Notes under the pieces: generated by a model | Told to the model about the DNA's origin: nothing | What the model saw: only the letters and a program-made list of their open reading frames with translations | Databases searched by the model: none | DNA from: HKCCE3408 sp038530555 | Lineage (GTDB): Bacteria; Pseudomonadota; Alphaproteobacteria; Rhodobacterales; Rhodobacteraceae | Direction of reading: 5' to 3' | Assembly (NCBI GenBank): GCA_038530555.1 | Contig: JBCBCN010000007.1 | Span: 62,001 to 126,000 of the forward strand | Length of the DNA stretch: 64,000 bases | Position numbers and translations under genes: made by a program | Shown here: piece after piece, positions 7,679-16,028 of the stretch | How the letters are laid out: each line of letters begins with the position of its first letter | Position numbering within the stretch: position 1 is the stretch's first letter

Positions 7679-8539
7679 ATGTCCAATCGTCCGTTCCGGT
7701 CCGTCCTATATCTGCCCGCATCCAACGTCCGCGCCCTGCAAAAAGCCCGCACCTTGCCGGTCGATGCGCTGATCCTCGATCTCGAAGACGCCGTGGCGCC
7801 GCATGACAAAGTGGCGGCGCGTGAGACGCTGGCCGCGGCGCTGCGCGAGGGCGGCTTTGGCGATCGGTATATCAGCGTTCGGATCAACGGCTTTGACACG
7901 CCCTGGGGCGAAGATGACCTATCAGCCCTCGCCCCCCTGGCGCCGGACGCGGTCTTGCTGCCCAAGGTAAACCGCTGGAGTGACATCGAAAGTACGGCCA
8001 ACCGATTGGACGCCTTTGCGTCCGCCAAAGACACCGCGATCTGGGCGATGATCGAGACGCCGGAAGGTGTGCTGAACGCTGCCGAGATCGCCCGGGCGCC
8101 GCGCATGGCTGGCTTCGTGTTGGGCACGAACGACCTGGCCAAAGACCTTACCTCCCGCAGCCGCGAGGCCCTTCGCACGGCGCTGCAAATGACGCTCCTT
8201 GCGGCGCGGGCGGCGCGGATCATCTGCGTCGACGGGGTCTATAACGCGTTTCGCGATGTCGACGGCCTGAAGGCGGAGTGCGAGGAGGGTCGCGATTATG
8301 GCTTTCACGGCAAAAGCCTGATCCACCCCCTGCAAATTGAGACCGCAAACACCGTTTTCGCCCCGTCCGAGGCCGAAATCGACCTGGCCCGGCGTCAGAT
8401 CCAAGCCTTCGATGAGGCCCTCGCCGAGGGCAGCGGCCTGGCCGTCCTGGACGGAAGCATCGTTGAAAACCTGCATGTGGAAACCGCCCGGATGACCCTC
8501 GCCCAGGCCGAGATCATCGCGCAGCGCGCCGAGGGTTGA
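7679..8539 (+). CDS. mcl2: (3S)-malyl-CoA thioesterase, CitE/HpcH-like
   Basis: The family hydrolyses (S)-malyl-CoA to malate and CoA, drawing glyoxylate/acetyl-CoA condensation forward in the ethylmalonyl-CoA pathway. 286 residues of the CitE/HpcH TIM-barrel type: SVLYLPASNVRAL at the start, DLEDAVAPHDK (metal- and substrate-binding Asp/Glu) near residue 34, VRINGFDTPWG, MIETPEGVLNA, and GFHGKSLIHP near residue 210. The N-terminus resembles Rhodobacter Mcl2 more than Mcl1. SD GAGGTG lies 5 bases before the ATG. The stop overlaps the start of mch, so the two are translationally coupled. Hydrolase rather than lyase activity is inferred from subfamily resemblance. Confidence 0.85.
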   Translation: MSNRPFRSVLYLPASNVRALQKARTLPVDALILDLEDAVAPHDKVAARETLAAALREGGFGDRYISVRINGFDTPWGEDDLSALAPLAPDAVLLPKVNRWSDIESTANRLDAFASAKDTAIWAMIETPEGVLNAAEIARAPRMAGFVLGTNDLAKDLTSRSREALRTALQMTLLAARAARIICVDGVYNAFRDVDGLKAECEEGRDYGFHGKSLIHPLQIETANTVFAPSEAEIDLARRQIQAFDEALAEGSGLAVLDGSIVENLHVETARMTLAQAEIIAQRAEG

Positions 8540-9591
8540 TGCGCGCCATGACCGCCGAGCAAACCAAAACCAATCCGGGCCGCTTTTTCGAGCATTACAG
8601 CGTCGGCGAGGTGATCGAGCACGCGACACCGCGCACAGTCGCCGAAGGGGAGCGCGCGGTCTATCAATCGCTCTACCCCGTCCGGCACGCGCTGGCCTCC
8701 TCGGACGCCTTCGCGCGCAGCTGTGGCCTTGCCCGCGCGCCGCTCGATGACTTGATCGCGTTTCACACGATCTTCGGCAAAACGGTCCCCGATATCTCGC
8801 TGAATGCGGTGGCCAATCTCGGCTATGCGGAGGGCGTTTTTCTGCGTCCGGTCTGGCCCGGCGATACGCTGAGCGCACGCTCCACCGTGATCGGGCTCAA
8901 GCAGAACTCGAACGGCAAGTCCGGGATCGTCTATGTCCGGACCGAAGGGCTTAACCAGGACGGCGAGACGGTGCTGAGCTATGTTCGTTGGGTGATGGTG
9001 CGCAAAGGCGACCTGAGCGCGCCCGCCCCGGAAAGCGTGATCCCCGAGCTTGCGCCTTTTGTGCCCGCCGATCGGCTCTCGCCGCCACAAACCATCGATT
9101 TTTCATCCTATGACAACACCTTAGCCGGAGAGCCCTTCACAGCTTTGGACTATAGCGTCGGCGAGATCATTGACCATGTCGATGGCGTGACCGTGGAAGA
9201 GGCCGAGCATATGATGGCCACACGGCTGTGGCAGAACACATCCAAAGTGCATTTCGACACGCGCCAGCGGCCCGATGGCCGCCGCCTGATATATGGAGGT
9301 CATGTCATCAGCATGGCGCGCGCGCTGAGCTTCAACGGCCTGGCCAATGCGCAGATGATCGCGGCGATCAACGCGGGCAGCCACGTCTCGCCATGTTTCG
9401 CGGGCGACACCATCACCGCTTGGAGCGAAGTGCTCGACATCGCCGAGACAGCACGGCCCGGCGTCTCAGCGCTTCGCCTGCGTCTCGTCGCCTCCAAGGG
9501 CGGCTTGGCGGGTGCACTGCGCGATGATGAGGGCAAGTATCTGCCTGATATCCTGCTTGATTTCGATTATTGGGCCCTGTTGCCAAGCTGA
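8539..9591 (+). CDS. mch: Mesaconyl-CoA hydratase (double MaoC/hotdog)
   Basis: Reversibly hydrates mesaconyl-C1-CoA to beta-methylmalyl-CoA in the ethylmalonyl-CoA pathway. About 350 residues with two MaoC-like hotdog domains: the first begins at GRFFEHYSVGEVIEH, the second at FTALDYSVGEIIDHVDGVTVEEAEH; GGHVISMARALS and NAGSHVSPCFAGDTI are in the second half. The start is uncertain. ATG 8539 overlaps the mcl2 stop (TGATG), TTG 8536 is just upstream, and ATG 8548 is in frame; GAGGG at 8531-8535 could serve either ATG. Adjacency to mcl2 and sdhC matches the Rhodobacter arrangement. Confidence 0.9.
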   Translation: MRAMTAEQTKTNPGRFFEHYSVGEVIEHATPRTVAEGERAVYQSLYPVRHALASSDAFARSCGLARAPLDDLIAFHTIFGKTVPDISLNAVANLGYAEGVFLRPVWPGDTLSARSTVIGLKQNSNGKSGIVYVRTEGLNQDGETVLSYVRWVMVRKGDLSAPAPESVIPELAPFVPADRLSPPQTIDFSSYDNTLAGEPFTALDYSVGEIIDHVDGVTVEEAEHMMATRLWQNTSKVHFDTRQRPDGRRLIYGGHVISMARALSFNGLANAQMIAAINAGSHVSPCFAGDTITAWSEVLDIAETARPGVSALRLRLVASKGGLAGALRDDEGKYLPDILLDFDYWALLPS

Positions 9592-9635
9592 GTCGCCAGC
9601 GATGCCCTAGCCGGGTCGCCACTCGCGCGCACATT

Positions 9636-9666
9636 CGTGATCACAAAAATTTTTGGTGTGATCACA
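9636..9666 (+). promoter_or_regulatory. Paired TGTGATCACA-type palindromes upstream of sdhC
   Basis: Half-site pair CGTGATCACA (9636-9645; one mismatch) and TGTGATCACA (9657-9666). Their centres are 21 bp apart, exactly as at sucC (3878-3908), and they lie 134-164 bp before the sdhC start. The spacer is AT-rich. Shared sequence, spacing and distance to the coding start point to one regulator for the succinate-handling TCA operons (inference). Confidence 0.75.
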
Positions 9667-9799
9667 TATGCCGCAATGCGGCGATAAGACGTAGTTAAGC
9701 GGCCAATCTTAGGCGTCTAACGGCGTGACAGAAGCATAAAAGCAGCTATATCTTCATTATGTTCGACAAGCATCCAGAGCTAACCCGCGAGGCATCGCC

Positions 9800-10189
9800 A
9801 TGGCTGACGTAAATCGGGGCAACCGCCCTCTCTCCCCGTTTATGATCGGCCCGTACTACCGGCCTCAACTGACGTCTATGTCGTCGATCATGGTTCGCAT
9901 CACCGGCATCGCGATTTTGGCTATTGCGCCGGTCATTGCGGCTTGGCTGCTTTCGGCATCGAGCTCGGAAACAGTCTACGATTTTATCAACGGCATCCTG
10001 GGCAGTTGGTTCGGCAACCTCGTGATGATCGGCGCCACCTGGGCCCTGCTCTATCACATGCTCGGTCGCTTGCGGCATGTGCTTTGGGATTTTGGCTATT
10101 GCTTGGACGTGCCGACGTCCGAAAAGCTTGCAATTGGCATGTTTGGCGGCGCCACCTTGCTGACAGTCTTCGTCTGGTTGGTTCTGTAA
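9800..10189 (+). CDS. sdhC: Succinate dehydrogenase cytochrome b556 subunit
   Basis: Membrane anchor of complex II, binding heme b and ubiquinone with SdhD. 129 residues with three membrane segments (about 35-55, 68-86, 106-128). The N-terminal RPLSPFM...YRPQLTSMSS is the family signature, and YHMLGRLRHVLWDFGY carries the heme-ligand histidine region. In the quinone-site motif (Ser-x-x-His-Arg in E. coli SdhC) Ser and Arg are kept but the His is Val (SIMVRITG). First gene of sdhCDA-x-y-B; sdhD follows by 7 bases. The operator-like palindromes lie upstream. Confidence 0.93.
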   Translation: MADVNRGNRPLSPFMIGPYYRPQLTSMSSIMVRITGIAILAIAPVIAAWLLSASSSETVYDFINGILGSWFGNLVMIGATWALLYHMLGRLRHVLWDFGYCLDVPTSEKLAIGMFGGATLLTVFVWLVL

Positions 10190-10196
10190 GGCGCGC

Positions 10197-10586
10197 ATGA
10201 TGGATACGAAAACCGCAAAATTCGTGACCGAAAAAAAGCGCGCGCTCGGGCTGGGCTCCAGCCGGTCGGGGACTGAGCACCATTGGCATATGCTGGTCAG
10301 CTCGATCCTGATGTGCGTCGCCGTTCCGGCCTTCCTGATCGTCTTTGCGATGGGCCTCGGCGGATCCCATGCCGAGGCGGCGGCCTTCTACGGACAACCC
10401 CTGCCCGCGATCATACTTGCGCTCTGCTGGTTCGTGATCATCCGCCACGTGATGAATGAAGCGTTGGAAGCGATTGAGGATTATGTCCACGGCACGACAG
10501 GACAGTTGACCCAAGTCGCGACCACCACATTTTCCTACATTCTGATGGCCGTGGGGCTCTTCGCCCTTGCGCGGCTGGCAATTTAA
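10197..10586 (+). CDS. sdhD: Succinate dehydrogenase hydrophobic membrane anchor
   Basis: Second membrane anchor of complex II. 129 residues: polar N-terminus, then membrane helices at about 32-54, 68-86 and 108-128. The motif EAIEDYVHG carries the conserved Asp-Tyr pair near the quinone site. Two consecutive ATG codons occur at the start (10197 and 10200), and either could be used. Located 7 bases after sdhC and 11 before sdhA, so clearly cotranscribed. SdhC and SdhD together hold heme b and pass electrons from the SdhB iron-sulfur clusters to ubiquinone. Confidence 0.93.
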   Translation: MMDTKTAKFVTEKKRALGLGSSRSGTEHHWHMLVSSILMCVAVPAFLIVFAMGLGGSHAEAAAFYGQPLPAIILALCWFVIIRHVMNEALEAIEDYVHGTTGQLTQVATTTFSYILMAVGLFALARLAI

Positions 10587-10597
10587 GAGGCTTTTCC

Positions 10598-12418
10598 GTG
10601 AAAGATACTGTCTCTCCCGCATATGACATCATCCATCACACATATGATGTCATCGTTGTTGGCGCCGGCGGCGCCGGCCTGCGTGCAACCCTCGGCATGG
10701 CCGAACAGGGCCTGAAAACCGCTTGCATCAGCAAGGTGTTCCCGACGCGCTCGCACACCGTGGCCGCGCAAGGTGGCATCGCCGCCTCGCTCAGCAATAT
10801 GGGGCCGGACCATTGGCACTGGCATATGTACGACACCGTGAAGGGGTCGGACTGGTTGGGCGATACGGATGCGATGGAATACCTCGCCCGCGAAGCGCCC
10901 AAGGCGGTCTATGAGCTGGAGCATTACGGCGTGCCTTTCTCACGGACCGAGGAGGGTGAGATCTATCAACGGCCCTTTGGCGGACATACGACGCAATTCG
11001 GCGAGGGCCCCCCGGTTCAGCGCACCTGCGCCGCCGCCGACCGGACCGGCCACGCGATCCTGCACACGCTTTATGGTCAATCGCTCAAGAACGACGCCGA
11101 ATTCTACATCGAGTATTTCGTCACCGATCTGATCATGACGGAAGACGGCGCTTGCCAGGGCGTTCTGGCCTGGAAGCTCGACGATGGCACCATGCACGCC
11201 TTCAACGCCAAAATGGTGGTCCTGGCGACCGGGGGCTATGGCCGGGCCTATTTCTCGGCCACGTCCGCCCATACCTGCACCGGTGATGGCGGCGGCATGG
11301 TCGCGCGCCAAGGCCTGCCGCTCCAGGATATGGAGTTTGTGCAATTCCACCCCACCGGCATCTACGGCTCGGGCTGTTTGATCACCGAAGGCGCGCGGGG
11401 CGAAGGCGGCTATCTGACGAATTCCGAGGGCGAGCGCTTCATGGAGCGCTATGCCCCGACCTATAAGGACCTCGCCTCCCGCGATGTGGTCTCGCGCTGC
11501 ATGACGATGGAGATCCGCGAAGGCCGCGGCGTGGGGCCGGAGGGCGATCACATCCACCTGCACCTCAATCACCTTCCGCCCGAAACGCTGGCTGAGCGTC
11601 TGCCGGGCATCTCTGAGAGCGCACGGATCTTTGCGGGCGTAGACCTGACCAAAGAGCCGATCCCGGTTCTGCCGACTGTCCACTATAATATGGGCGGCAT
11701 CCCCACGAATTACTGGGGCGAAGTGCTGCGCCCGACCAAGGACGAGCCAGATGCGATCGTGCCGGGCCTGATGGCCGTGGGCGAGGCGGGCTGTGCCTCG
11801 GTCCATGGCGCCAATCGCCTGGGCTCGAACTCGCTCATTGACCTGGTGGTCTTCGGGCGAGCCGCCGCGATCAAAGCGGGCACGGTCGTTGATGCCGAAA
11901 GCACGAACGCTGATCTCAATCAATACAGCGTCGATCAAGCGCTCGAACGGTTCGACCGCGTGCGCTATGCCGATGGGCAGACGCCCACGGCAGAACTGCG
12001 CCTTGAGATGCAAAAGGCCATGCAGGCCGATGCAGCCGTCTTCCGCACCGATGAGACGCTCGGCGAAGGCGTGACGACGATGACGAACATCGCCGGTAAG
12101 GTGTCAGACCTAAAGGTGACCGACCGCTCATTGATCTGGAACTCGGACTTCATGGAGACCTTGGAGCTGACCAACCTGATGCCCAACGCCATGGCGACGA
12201 TCGTCTCAGCTGAGGCGCGCAAGGAAAGCCGCGGCGCCCATGCCCATGAGGATTATCCAGACCGCGATGACGTCAACTGGCGCGTGCATACTCTGGCAGA
12301 GGTCGACGGCGCGAAGGTCAAGCTCGACTATCGCCCGGTCCATCTCAACCCGCTGTTGGGCCACAATGAGGGCGGCATCGACCTCGATAAGATCAAACCG
12401 AAGGCAAGGGTGTATTAA
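10598..12418 (+). CDS. sdhA: Succinate dehydrogenase flavoprotein subunit
   Basis: Catalytic subunit of complex II, oxidising succinate to fumarate with covalently bound FAD. 606 residues: dinucleotide motif GAGGAG at 22-27, the flavinylated histidine in TRSHTVAAQGG (His53), HPTGIYGSG and EGARGEGG in the active-site region, and HGANRLGSNSL near 400. The start is GTG at 10598, preceded by AGAGG with good spacing; no ATG upstream of the Rossmann motif fits as well. Followed 2 bases later by a 37-codon ORF and a lipoprotein gene before sdhB, an uncommon interruption of the operon. Confidence 0.97.
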   Translation: MKDTVSPAYDIIHHTYDVIVVGAGGAGLRATLGMAEQGLKTACISKVFPTRSHTVAAQGGIAASLSNMGPDHWHWHMYDTVKGSDWLGDTDAMEYLAREAPKAVYELEHYGVPFSRTEEGEIYQRPFGGHTTQFGEGPPVQRTCAAADRTGHAILHTLYGQSLKNDAEFYIEYFVTDLIMTEDGACQGVLAWKLDDGTMHAFNAKMVVLATGGYGRAYFSATSAHTCTGDGGGMVARQGLPLQDMEFVQFHPTGIYGSGCLITEGARGEGGYLTNSEGERFMERYAPTYKDLASRDVVSRCMTMEIREGRGVGPEGDHIHLHLNHLPPETLAERLPGISESARIFAGVDLTKEPIPVLPTVHYNMGGIPTNYWGEVLRPTKDEPDAIVPGLMAVGEAGCASVHGANRLGSNSLIDLVVFGRAAAIKAGTVVDAESTNADLNQYSVDQALERFDRVRYADGQTPTAELRLEMQKAMQADAAVFRTDETLGEGVTTMTNIAGKVSDLKVTDRSLIWNSDFMETLELTNLMPNAMATIVSAEARKESRGAHAHEDYPDRDDVNWRVHTLAEVDGAKVKLDYRPVHLNPLLGHNEGGIDLDKIKPKARVY

Positions 12419-12420
12419 AG

Positions 12421-12534
12421 ATGATCCCGGTAATCCTAACAGCCCTGGCCCGTGGCCTCGGCGCTGCGTCAAAGGGCGAAAAAGACCGAGAAACCGTCGC
12501 CGTGCCCGTGCGGGATGACAGGCCCGAGCAATGA
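12421..12534 (+). CDS. 37-residue ORF between sdhA and the sdh lipoprotein gene
   Basis: Short open frame starting 2 bases after the sdhA stop and ending in an ATGA overlap with the next gene (stop 12532-12534, next ATG 12531). The peptide starts MIPVILTALARGLGAASKGE, a hydrophobic or amphipathic first half, followed by a charged tail (KDRETV...RDDRPEQ). No family is recognised. Tight packing at both ends supports translation, either as a microprotein or as a coupling leader; composition alone would not. It could also be fortuitous. Confidence 0.45.
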   Translation: MIPVILTALARGLGAASKGEKDRETVAVPVRDDRPEQ

Positions 12535-12839
12535 CGCATGTCGCGACCAAAACCACGATTGGGCTCGCCCTGATCGCCCTGACCGGCTGCGTGAGCGCGT
12601 CTGAAATGGCGCAGCGGGCCGAGCAGGTTTCGGCCACGGTGATCGCGCGCCTGTATCCCGGGATGAGCACGGCCCCGGCGGCCAATTGCGTCCGCGATAA
12701 CGCGACCGAGGCCGAGCTTAGGACGCTTGCGGGCTCTTCCGGTGCTGTGGGCTCCGACGCTCAAATCGTCGTGCTTGGCATACTCGACCGACCAACGACG
12801 ATTACATGCCTTTCAGACAACGGCATCACACTGCTTTAG
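12531..12839 (+). CDS. Putative lipoprotein within the sdh operon
   Basis: 102 residues with a lipoprotein signal peptide: TTIGLALIALTGC gives a lipobox ending at Cys20, so the mature protein starts CVSASEMAQRAEQV and is probably membrane-anchored in the periplasm. Two further cysteines (AANCVRD, ITCLSD) could form a disulfide. The start overlaps the preceding 37-codon ORF by ATGA. Located between sdhA and sdhB, so expression should follow complex II. No enzymatic motif. A role in envelope or complex II biogenesis is only a guess. Confidence 0.75.
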   Translation: MTHVATKTTIGLALIALTGCVSASEMAQRAEQVSATVIARLYPGMSTAPAANCVRDNATEAELRTLAGSSGAVGSDAQIVVLGILDRPTTITCLSDNGITLL

Positions 12840-12899
12840 AGACGACCGGCCCCGTGCATGGGCCACAGACGACCGAACGAATGAAAGAGAGACGAACCC

Positions 12900-13679
12900 A
12901 TGGTTGAATTCGCGCTGCCCAAAAACAGCCGCATCACCAAAGGCAAAACCTGGCCCAAGCCGGAAGGCGCCACCAATGTGCGCAAATTCTCGGTCTACCG
13001 CTGGAATCCCGATGACGGCCAAAATCCCCGCGTCGACACGTATTTCCTCGACATGGACAAATGCGGGCCGATGGTTCTGGATGCTCTGCTGAAGATTAAG
13101 AATGAGGTCGATCCGACCCTGACCTTCCGCCGCTCCTGTCGGGAGGGGATCTGCGGCTCCTGCGCGATGAATATCGGCGGGATCAACACTTTGGCCTGTA
13201 TCTACGGTCTCGACGAGGTGAAGGGCGATGTCCGCATCTACCCGCTGCCGCATATGCCCGTGATCAAAGACTTGATCCCGGATCTGACGCATTTCTACGC
13301 ACAGCATGCCTCGATCATGCCCTGGCTTGAGACCAAGACGAAACGGCCGGAGAAAGAGTGGAAGCAGTCCATCGAGGATCGCAAAAAGCTCGACGGCCTT
13401 TATGAATGTGTGATGTGCGCCTCCTGCTCGACATCCTGCCCGAGCTATTGGTGGAACGGTGACCGCTATCTCGGCCCGGCGGCCCTGCTGCATGCCTATC
13501 GCTGGATCATCGACAGCCGGGATGAGGCGACGGGTGAGCGTCTCGACGAGCTGGAAGATCCCTTCAAGCTCTACCGCTGTCACACGATCATGAATTGCGC
13601 CAAGACCTGCCCGAAGGGTCTGAACCCGGCCAAGGCCATTGCTTCGATCAAACAGATGATGGTTGAGCGTCAGCATTAA
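12900..13679 (+). CDS. sdhB: Succinate dehydrogenase iron-sulfur subunit
   Basis: Electron-transfer subunit of complex II carrying three iron-sulfur clusters between SdhA FAD and ubiquinone. 259 residues: the 2Fe-2S site CREGICGSCAMNIGG with a later Cys (NTLAC) near 75-100, then two ferredoxin-like motifs CVMCASCSTSCPSYWW near 170 and CHTIMNCAKTCPKGLNP near 230. SD AGAGAG lies just before the ATG. Last gene of the sdh operon. Its stop is followed by a partial arm, then two hairpin repeat copies (from 13699) and a terminator at 13920. Confidence 0.97.
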   Translation: MVEFALPKNSRITKGKTWPKPEGATNVRKFSVYRWNPDDGQNPRVDTYFLDMDKCGPMVLDALLKIKNEVDPTLTFRRSCREGICGSCAMNIGGINTLACIYGLDEVKGDVRIYPLPHMPVIKDLIPDLTHFYAQHASIMPWLETKTKRPEKEWKQSIEDRKKLDGLYECVMCASCSTSCPSYWWNGDRYLGPAALLHAYRWIIDSRDEATGERLDELEDPFKLYRCHTIMNCAKTCPKGLNPAKAIASIKQMMVERQH

Positions 13680-13698
13680 AGCGTCCCGCCTTTGACCT

Positions 13699-13801
13699 AG
13701 AGCGTCCGACCTTTAACCTGACCTATCATTTGATCAAAATATCCCGAGAGCGCGAAGCGCGGCAGGGTATTTTGCGTCACAAGTTTAAGGTCGGGCACTC
13801 T
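13699..13801 (+). repeat. Long-hairpin interspersed repeat, copy A
   Basis: About 103 bp. Outer arms 13699-13719 and 13781-13801 are complementary at about 17 of 21 positions. The centre has the conserved core CCCGAGAGCGCGAAGCGCGG followed by CAGGGTATTTTGCGTC, itself a small hairpin (GCGC-GAA-GCGC flanked by CCC/GGG). It is almost identical over the middle 65 bp to the copy at 57828. A partial extra left arm (13677-13698) starts at the sdhB stop codon. Other copies: 13793, 23409, 57828, 60572. Confidence 0.85.
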
Positions 13802-13883
13802 GAAACGTCACGTGATCGAAGTGCGCCGAGAGCGCGAAGCGCGCCAGGGTATTTTGTGTCGCGGGTTTCAGGTGGGGTCCTCT
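13793..13883 (+). repeat. Long-hairpin interspersed repeat, copy B
   Basis: Diverged copy abutting and slightly overlapping copy A. It has the core GCCGAGAGCGCGAAGCGCGC and CAGGGTATTTTGTGTC. Its outer arms are shorter and imperfect (CTGAAAC near 13800 against GTTTCAG near 13865). It is probably a tandem duplicate or a second insertion beside copy A. Confidence 0.7.
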
Positions 13884-13919
13884 CGTCTCTGACGCCAAAG
13901 ACGGTACAGCAACACATGA

Positions 13920-13947
13920 AAAAGCCCGGCGCTAAAGCCGGGCTTTT
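13920..13947. terminator. Bidirectional intrinsic terminator, sdhB / VPLPA-CTERM gene
   Basis: Perfect 11-bp stem AAAAGCCCGGC (13920-13930), 6-base loop, GCCGGGCTTTT (13937-13947). T-runs occur on both strands. It sits between convergent genes and can stop transcription from both sides. Confidence 0.85.
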
Positions 13948-13974
13948 CGTTTATTCAGGTCTCGCGCGTTGCGA

Positions 13975-14751
13975 TCAGGCGCGGTTGCGCAGCCGACGCA
14001 GCCCGAACATGCCGCCTAGACCCACCAGCAAAAGCGGCAAGGAGGCAGGCACAGGCACCGGCGCGATTTCAGGCGTGGGATCAGGATCAGGGTCATTCTC
14101 TGGATCCGGGTCGGGCGTCGGATCGATCACCTGGCCGATATCGCCAACCGTCAGGTCGTCGAAGCCAAACACATCGGCACCTTCCCCGGTGTTGAGAAAC
14201 TCAACGGAGGTGTAGGTCTGATCGGTGTCGAGAAAGCCAAAATAGAGCAAAGAGCCATCATTCTGACCATTAAAGCTGGCCACGGTGTTGCCCACATTCA
14301 GATCGATGAAACCACCTGCCGACTGCGTCAAACGCAGGATGAGGGAGTTGCCGAAGTCGCCGACATCCGTGCCGAAGAAGCCAAACGCCGCAATCGGGCT
14401 GTCGAAGGTCACAGCGAAGTCGCCGCCGGTTTCCGTCTCAACAAACTGACTGCCGGAGGTCGCGAAACGGCCCTGGGCGCTCGAATTTTCGATGGTTGCA
14501 CCACCGCCCGAAAGCGTCGCGCCGATAACTCCCGTGGACGCTGTGAAGCTGACATTCGGGAGTGTCGCGCTCTCGAAGTCCTCAGTTCCCGCTCCGGACA
14601 AATTCGACAGAAAGTCCGCTTCTGCTGCGGCCGCGTTGGGGCCGCTTCCCGAGACGTCTTCCCCGAAGAAAGTCATCGGCACTGCATTTGCTGCAGTCAT
14701 TGTGAGTAAGATGGCCGCTGCAGAGGCAGAAGCCGTCAAATAGGTACGCAT
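13975..14751 (-). CDS. VPLPA-CTERM-like sorting-domain exported protein
   Basis: 258 residues. Signal peptide MRTYLTASASAAAILLTM...ANA, then a strand-rich domain with DFESATLPNVSFT and AFGFFGTDVGDFG, typical of exported surface proteins. A Pro-Asp-Glu linker follows (about residues 205-228, alternating D and P), then VPVPASLPLLLVGLGGMFG and RRLRNRA: short motif, membrane helix and basic tail, the layout of the exosortase-processed VPLPA-CTERM domain of Rhodobacterales. No exosortase is in the window. ATG 14751 is chosen because the signal peptide starts there; a 22-residue extension is not credible. Possibly an extracellular matrix or surface protein (inference). Confidence 0.8.
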   Translation of the reverse strand: MRTYLTASASAAAILLTMTAANAVPMTFFGEDVSGSGPNAAAAEADFLSNLSGAGTEDFESATLPNVSFTASTGVIGATLSGGGATIENSSAQGRFATSGSQFVETETGGDFAVTFDSPIAAFGFFGTDVGDFGNSLILRLTQSAGGFIDLNVGNTVASFNGQNDGSLLYFGFLDTDQTYTSVEFLNTGEGADVFGFDDLTVGDIGQVIDPTPDPDPENDPDPDPTPEIAPVPVPASLPLLLVGLGGMFGLRRLRNRA

Positions 14752-14965
14752 TTTTTCATTCCCCAGTCTAAGGAACCACTCGCAATTGGCGATTTCTCGC
14801 CTATCCCCATGCGTCACCTAACATGCTTTCACTGCAATGTGCACACAATTTTATCACAATTCGGCCCGAACGATACGTTTCCGCCACGGAAACGACACAG
14901 ACCGGCGGTCCGCATAACGCGGTTTTTCGGCTGGCGTGTCGGGAGGCGGCATGTGAGTTTGGCTC

Positions 14966-15814
14966 ATGGCCGCCCAGACGCCCCCTTCTGACGCCCAAAA
15001 GCGCCGCGCGATCGCGCCGGTGATCTGCTATCCGCCAGAGACCTTGCCGCCGTTGGATCCGGCCCTTGTGAGCGCTGCAAGCGGCCCCCTGATCAAACGC
15101 CATGAAGTGCTTGTCCCGCCACGCGATGGGCGGTGTTTTCGCGTGCAAGCCGGGCAGGTCTTTCGCGTCTCCTCGGTCGAAGGGGCGCAGGTCGGCGATA
15201 TGAACCTGTGGAACGCCCACGACCTGAATGAGCGCTTTTTCTCGGGCAAAACCCGTGCCTTGCACGGCACCCATGTCGGGATCGGCGATCGGCTTTGGTC
15301 CAGCCTGCCGCATCTGCGCGCCATGGCGACGATCACCGCCGACAGTTTGGGATGGTACGGGATCGACGACTTCGGCGGCGGCGTGCATGACGTCATCGGC
15401 ACACGCTGTGACCCCTATACGCACGCGCTGCTCTCCGGCGGTGATCAATACCACTATTGTTGTCATTCAAATCTCAGCCGGGCGCTGGCCGATGAAACCG
15501 GCCTCCCCTTGGCTGAGGCCGAGTTGCTTGTCCACGACGTGCTCAACGTGTTCATGTGCACCGGCTTCACCCGCGACACAGGTCAGTATTTCATGAAAGC
15601 CTCTCCGGTCCGGCCCGGCGATCACATCGACTTTCTCGCCCATATGGACCTAATCGGCGGGTTGTCGGCCTGCCCCGGCGGTGATTGCAGCGCCACGCAT
15701 TCCTCCGACACGGCTGAGTGTCACCCGTTGTTGGTCGAGGTTTTCGACATCGCCGACGCCCCTGCACCCGCCCCCGCACCCTATCCCGGATACGACCGCA
15801 GTCACGGGCGTTAA
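14966..15814 (+). CDS. DUF1989 / urea carboxylase-associated family protein
   Basis: 282 residues matching the DUF1989 (urea carboxylase-associated) fold: VQAGQVFRVSSVEGAQVGDMN and LWNAHDLNERFFSGKTR in the first half, RCDPY mid-protein, YHYCCHSNL near 170 and FMCTGFT near 200. Conserved His and Cys residues (HYCCHSN, CPGGDCS) suggest metal binding. Relatives often sit beside urea- or amine-utilisation genes. Here the neighbour 214 bp downstream is a PLP ornithine/lysine decarboxylase, compatible with amine metabolism (inference). Exact reaction unknown. The C-terminal tail is Ala-Pro rich. Confidence 0.7.
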   Translation: MAAQTPPSDAQKRRAIAPVICYPPETLPPLDPALVSAASGPLIKRHEVLVPPRDGRCFRVQAGQVFRVSSVEGAQVGDMNLWNAHDLNERFFSGKTRALHGTHVGIGDRLWSSLPHLRAMATITADSLGWYGIDDFGGGVHDVIGTRCDPYTHALLSGGDQYHYCCHSNLSRALADETGLPLAEAELLVHDVLNVFMCTGFTRDTGQYFMKASPVRPGDHIDFLAHMDLIGGLSACPGGDCSATHSSDTAECHPLLVEVFDIADAPAPAPAPYPGYDRSHGR

Positions 15815-16028
15815 CCCTGCTGATATGCGCTGTGGAAAAAGTCGCAATTGGGCCTTGCGCGATGCTTCGGTTTTTGGCAAGCGCACGCTCATAGACGCCA
15901 ACGCACGCGCCTCTGTCGAGGTGGGGTCAGCGCCCACGCGGTTACGTAGCGACGGTAACGTCTCCCTTGGAACTGAGCGGTCTCAAGCCGGTGCGCCGGA
16001 CATGGCCGAGTCTGATTGGAGATGACCA

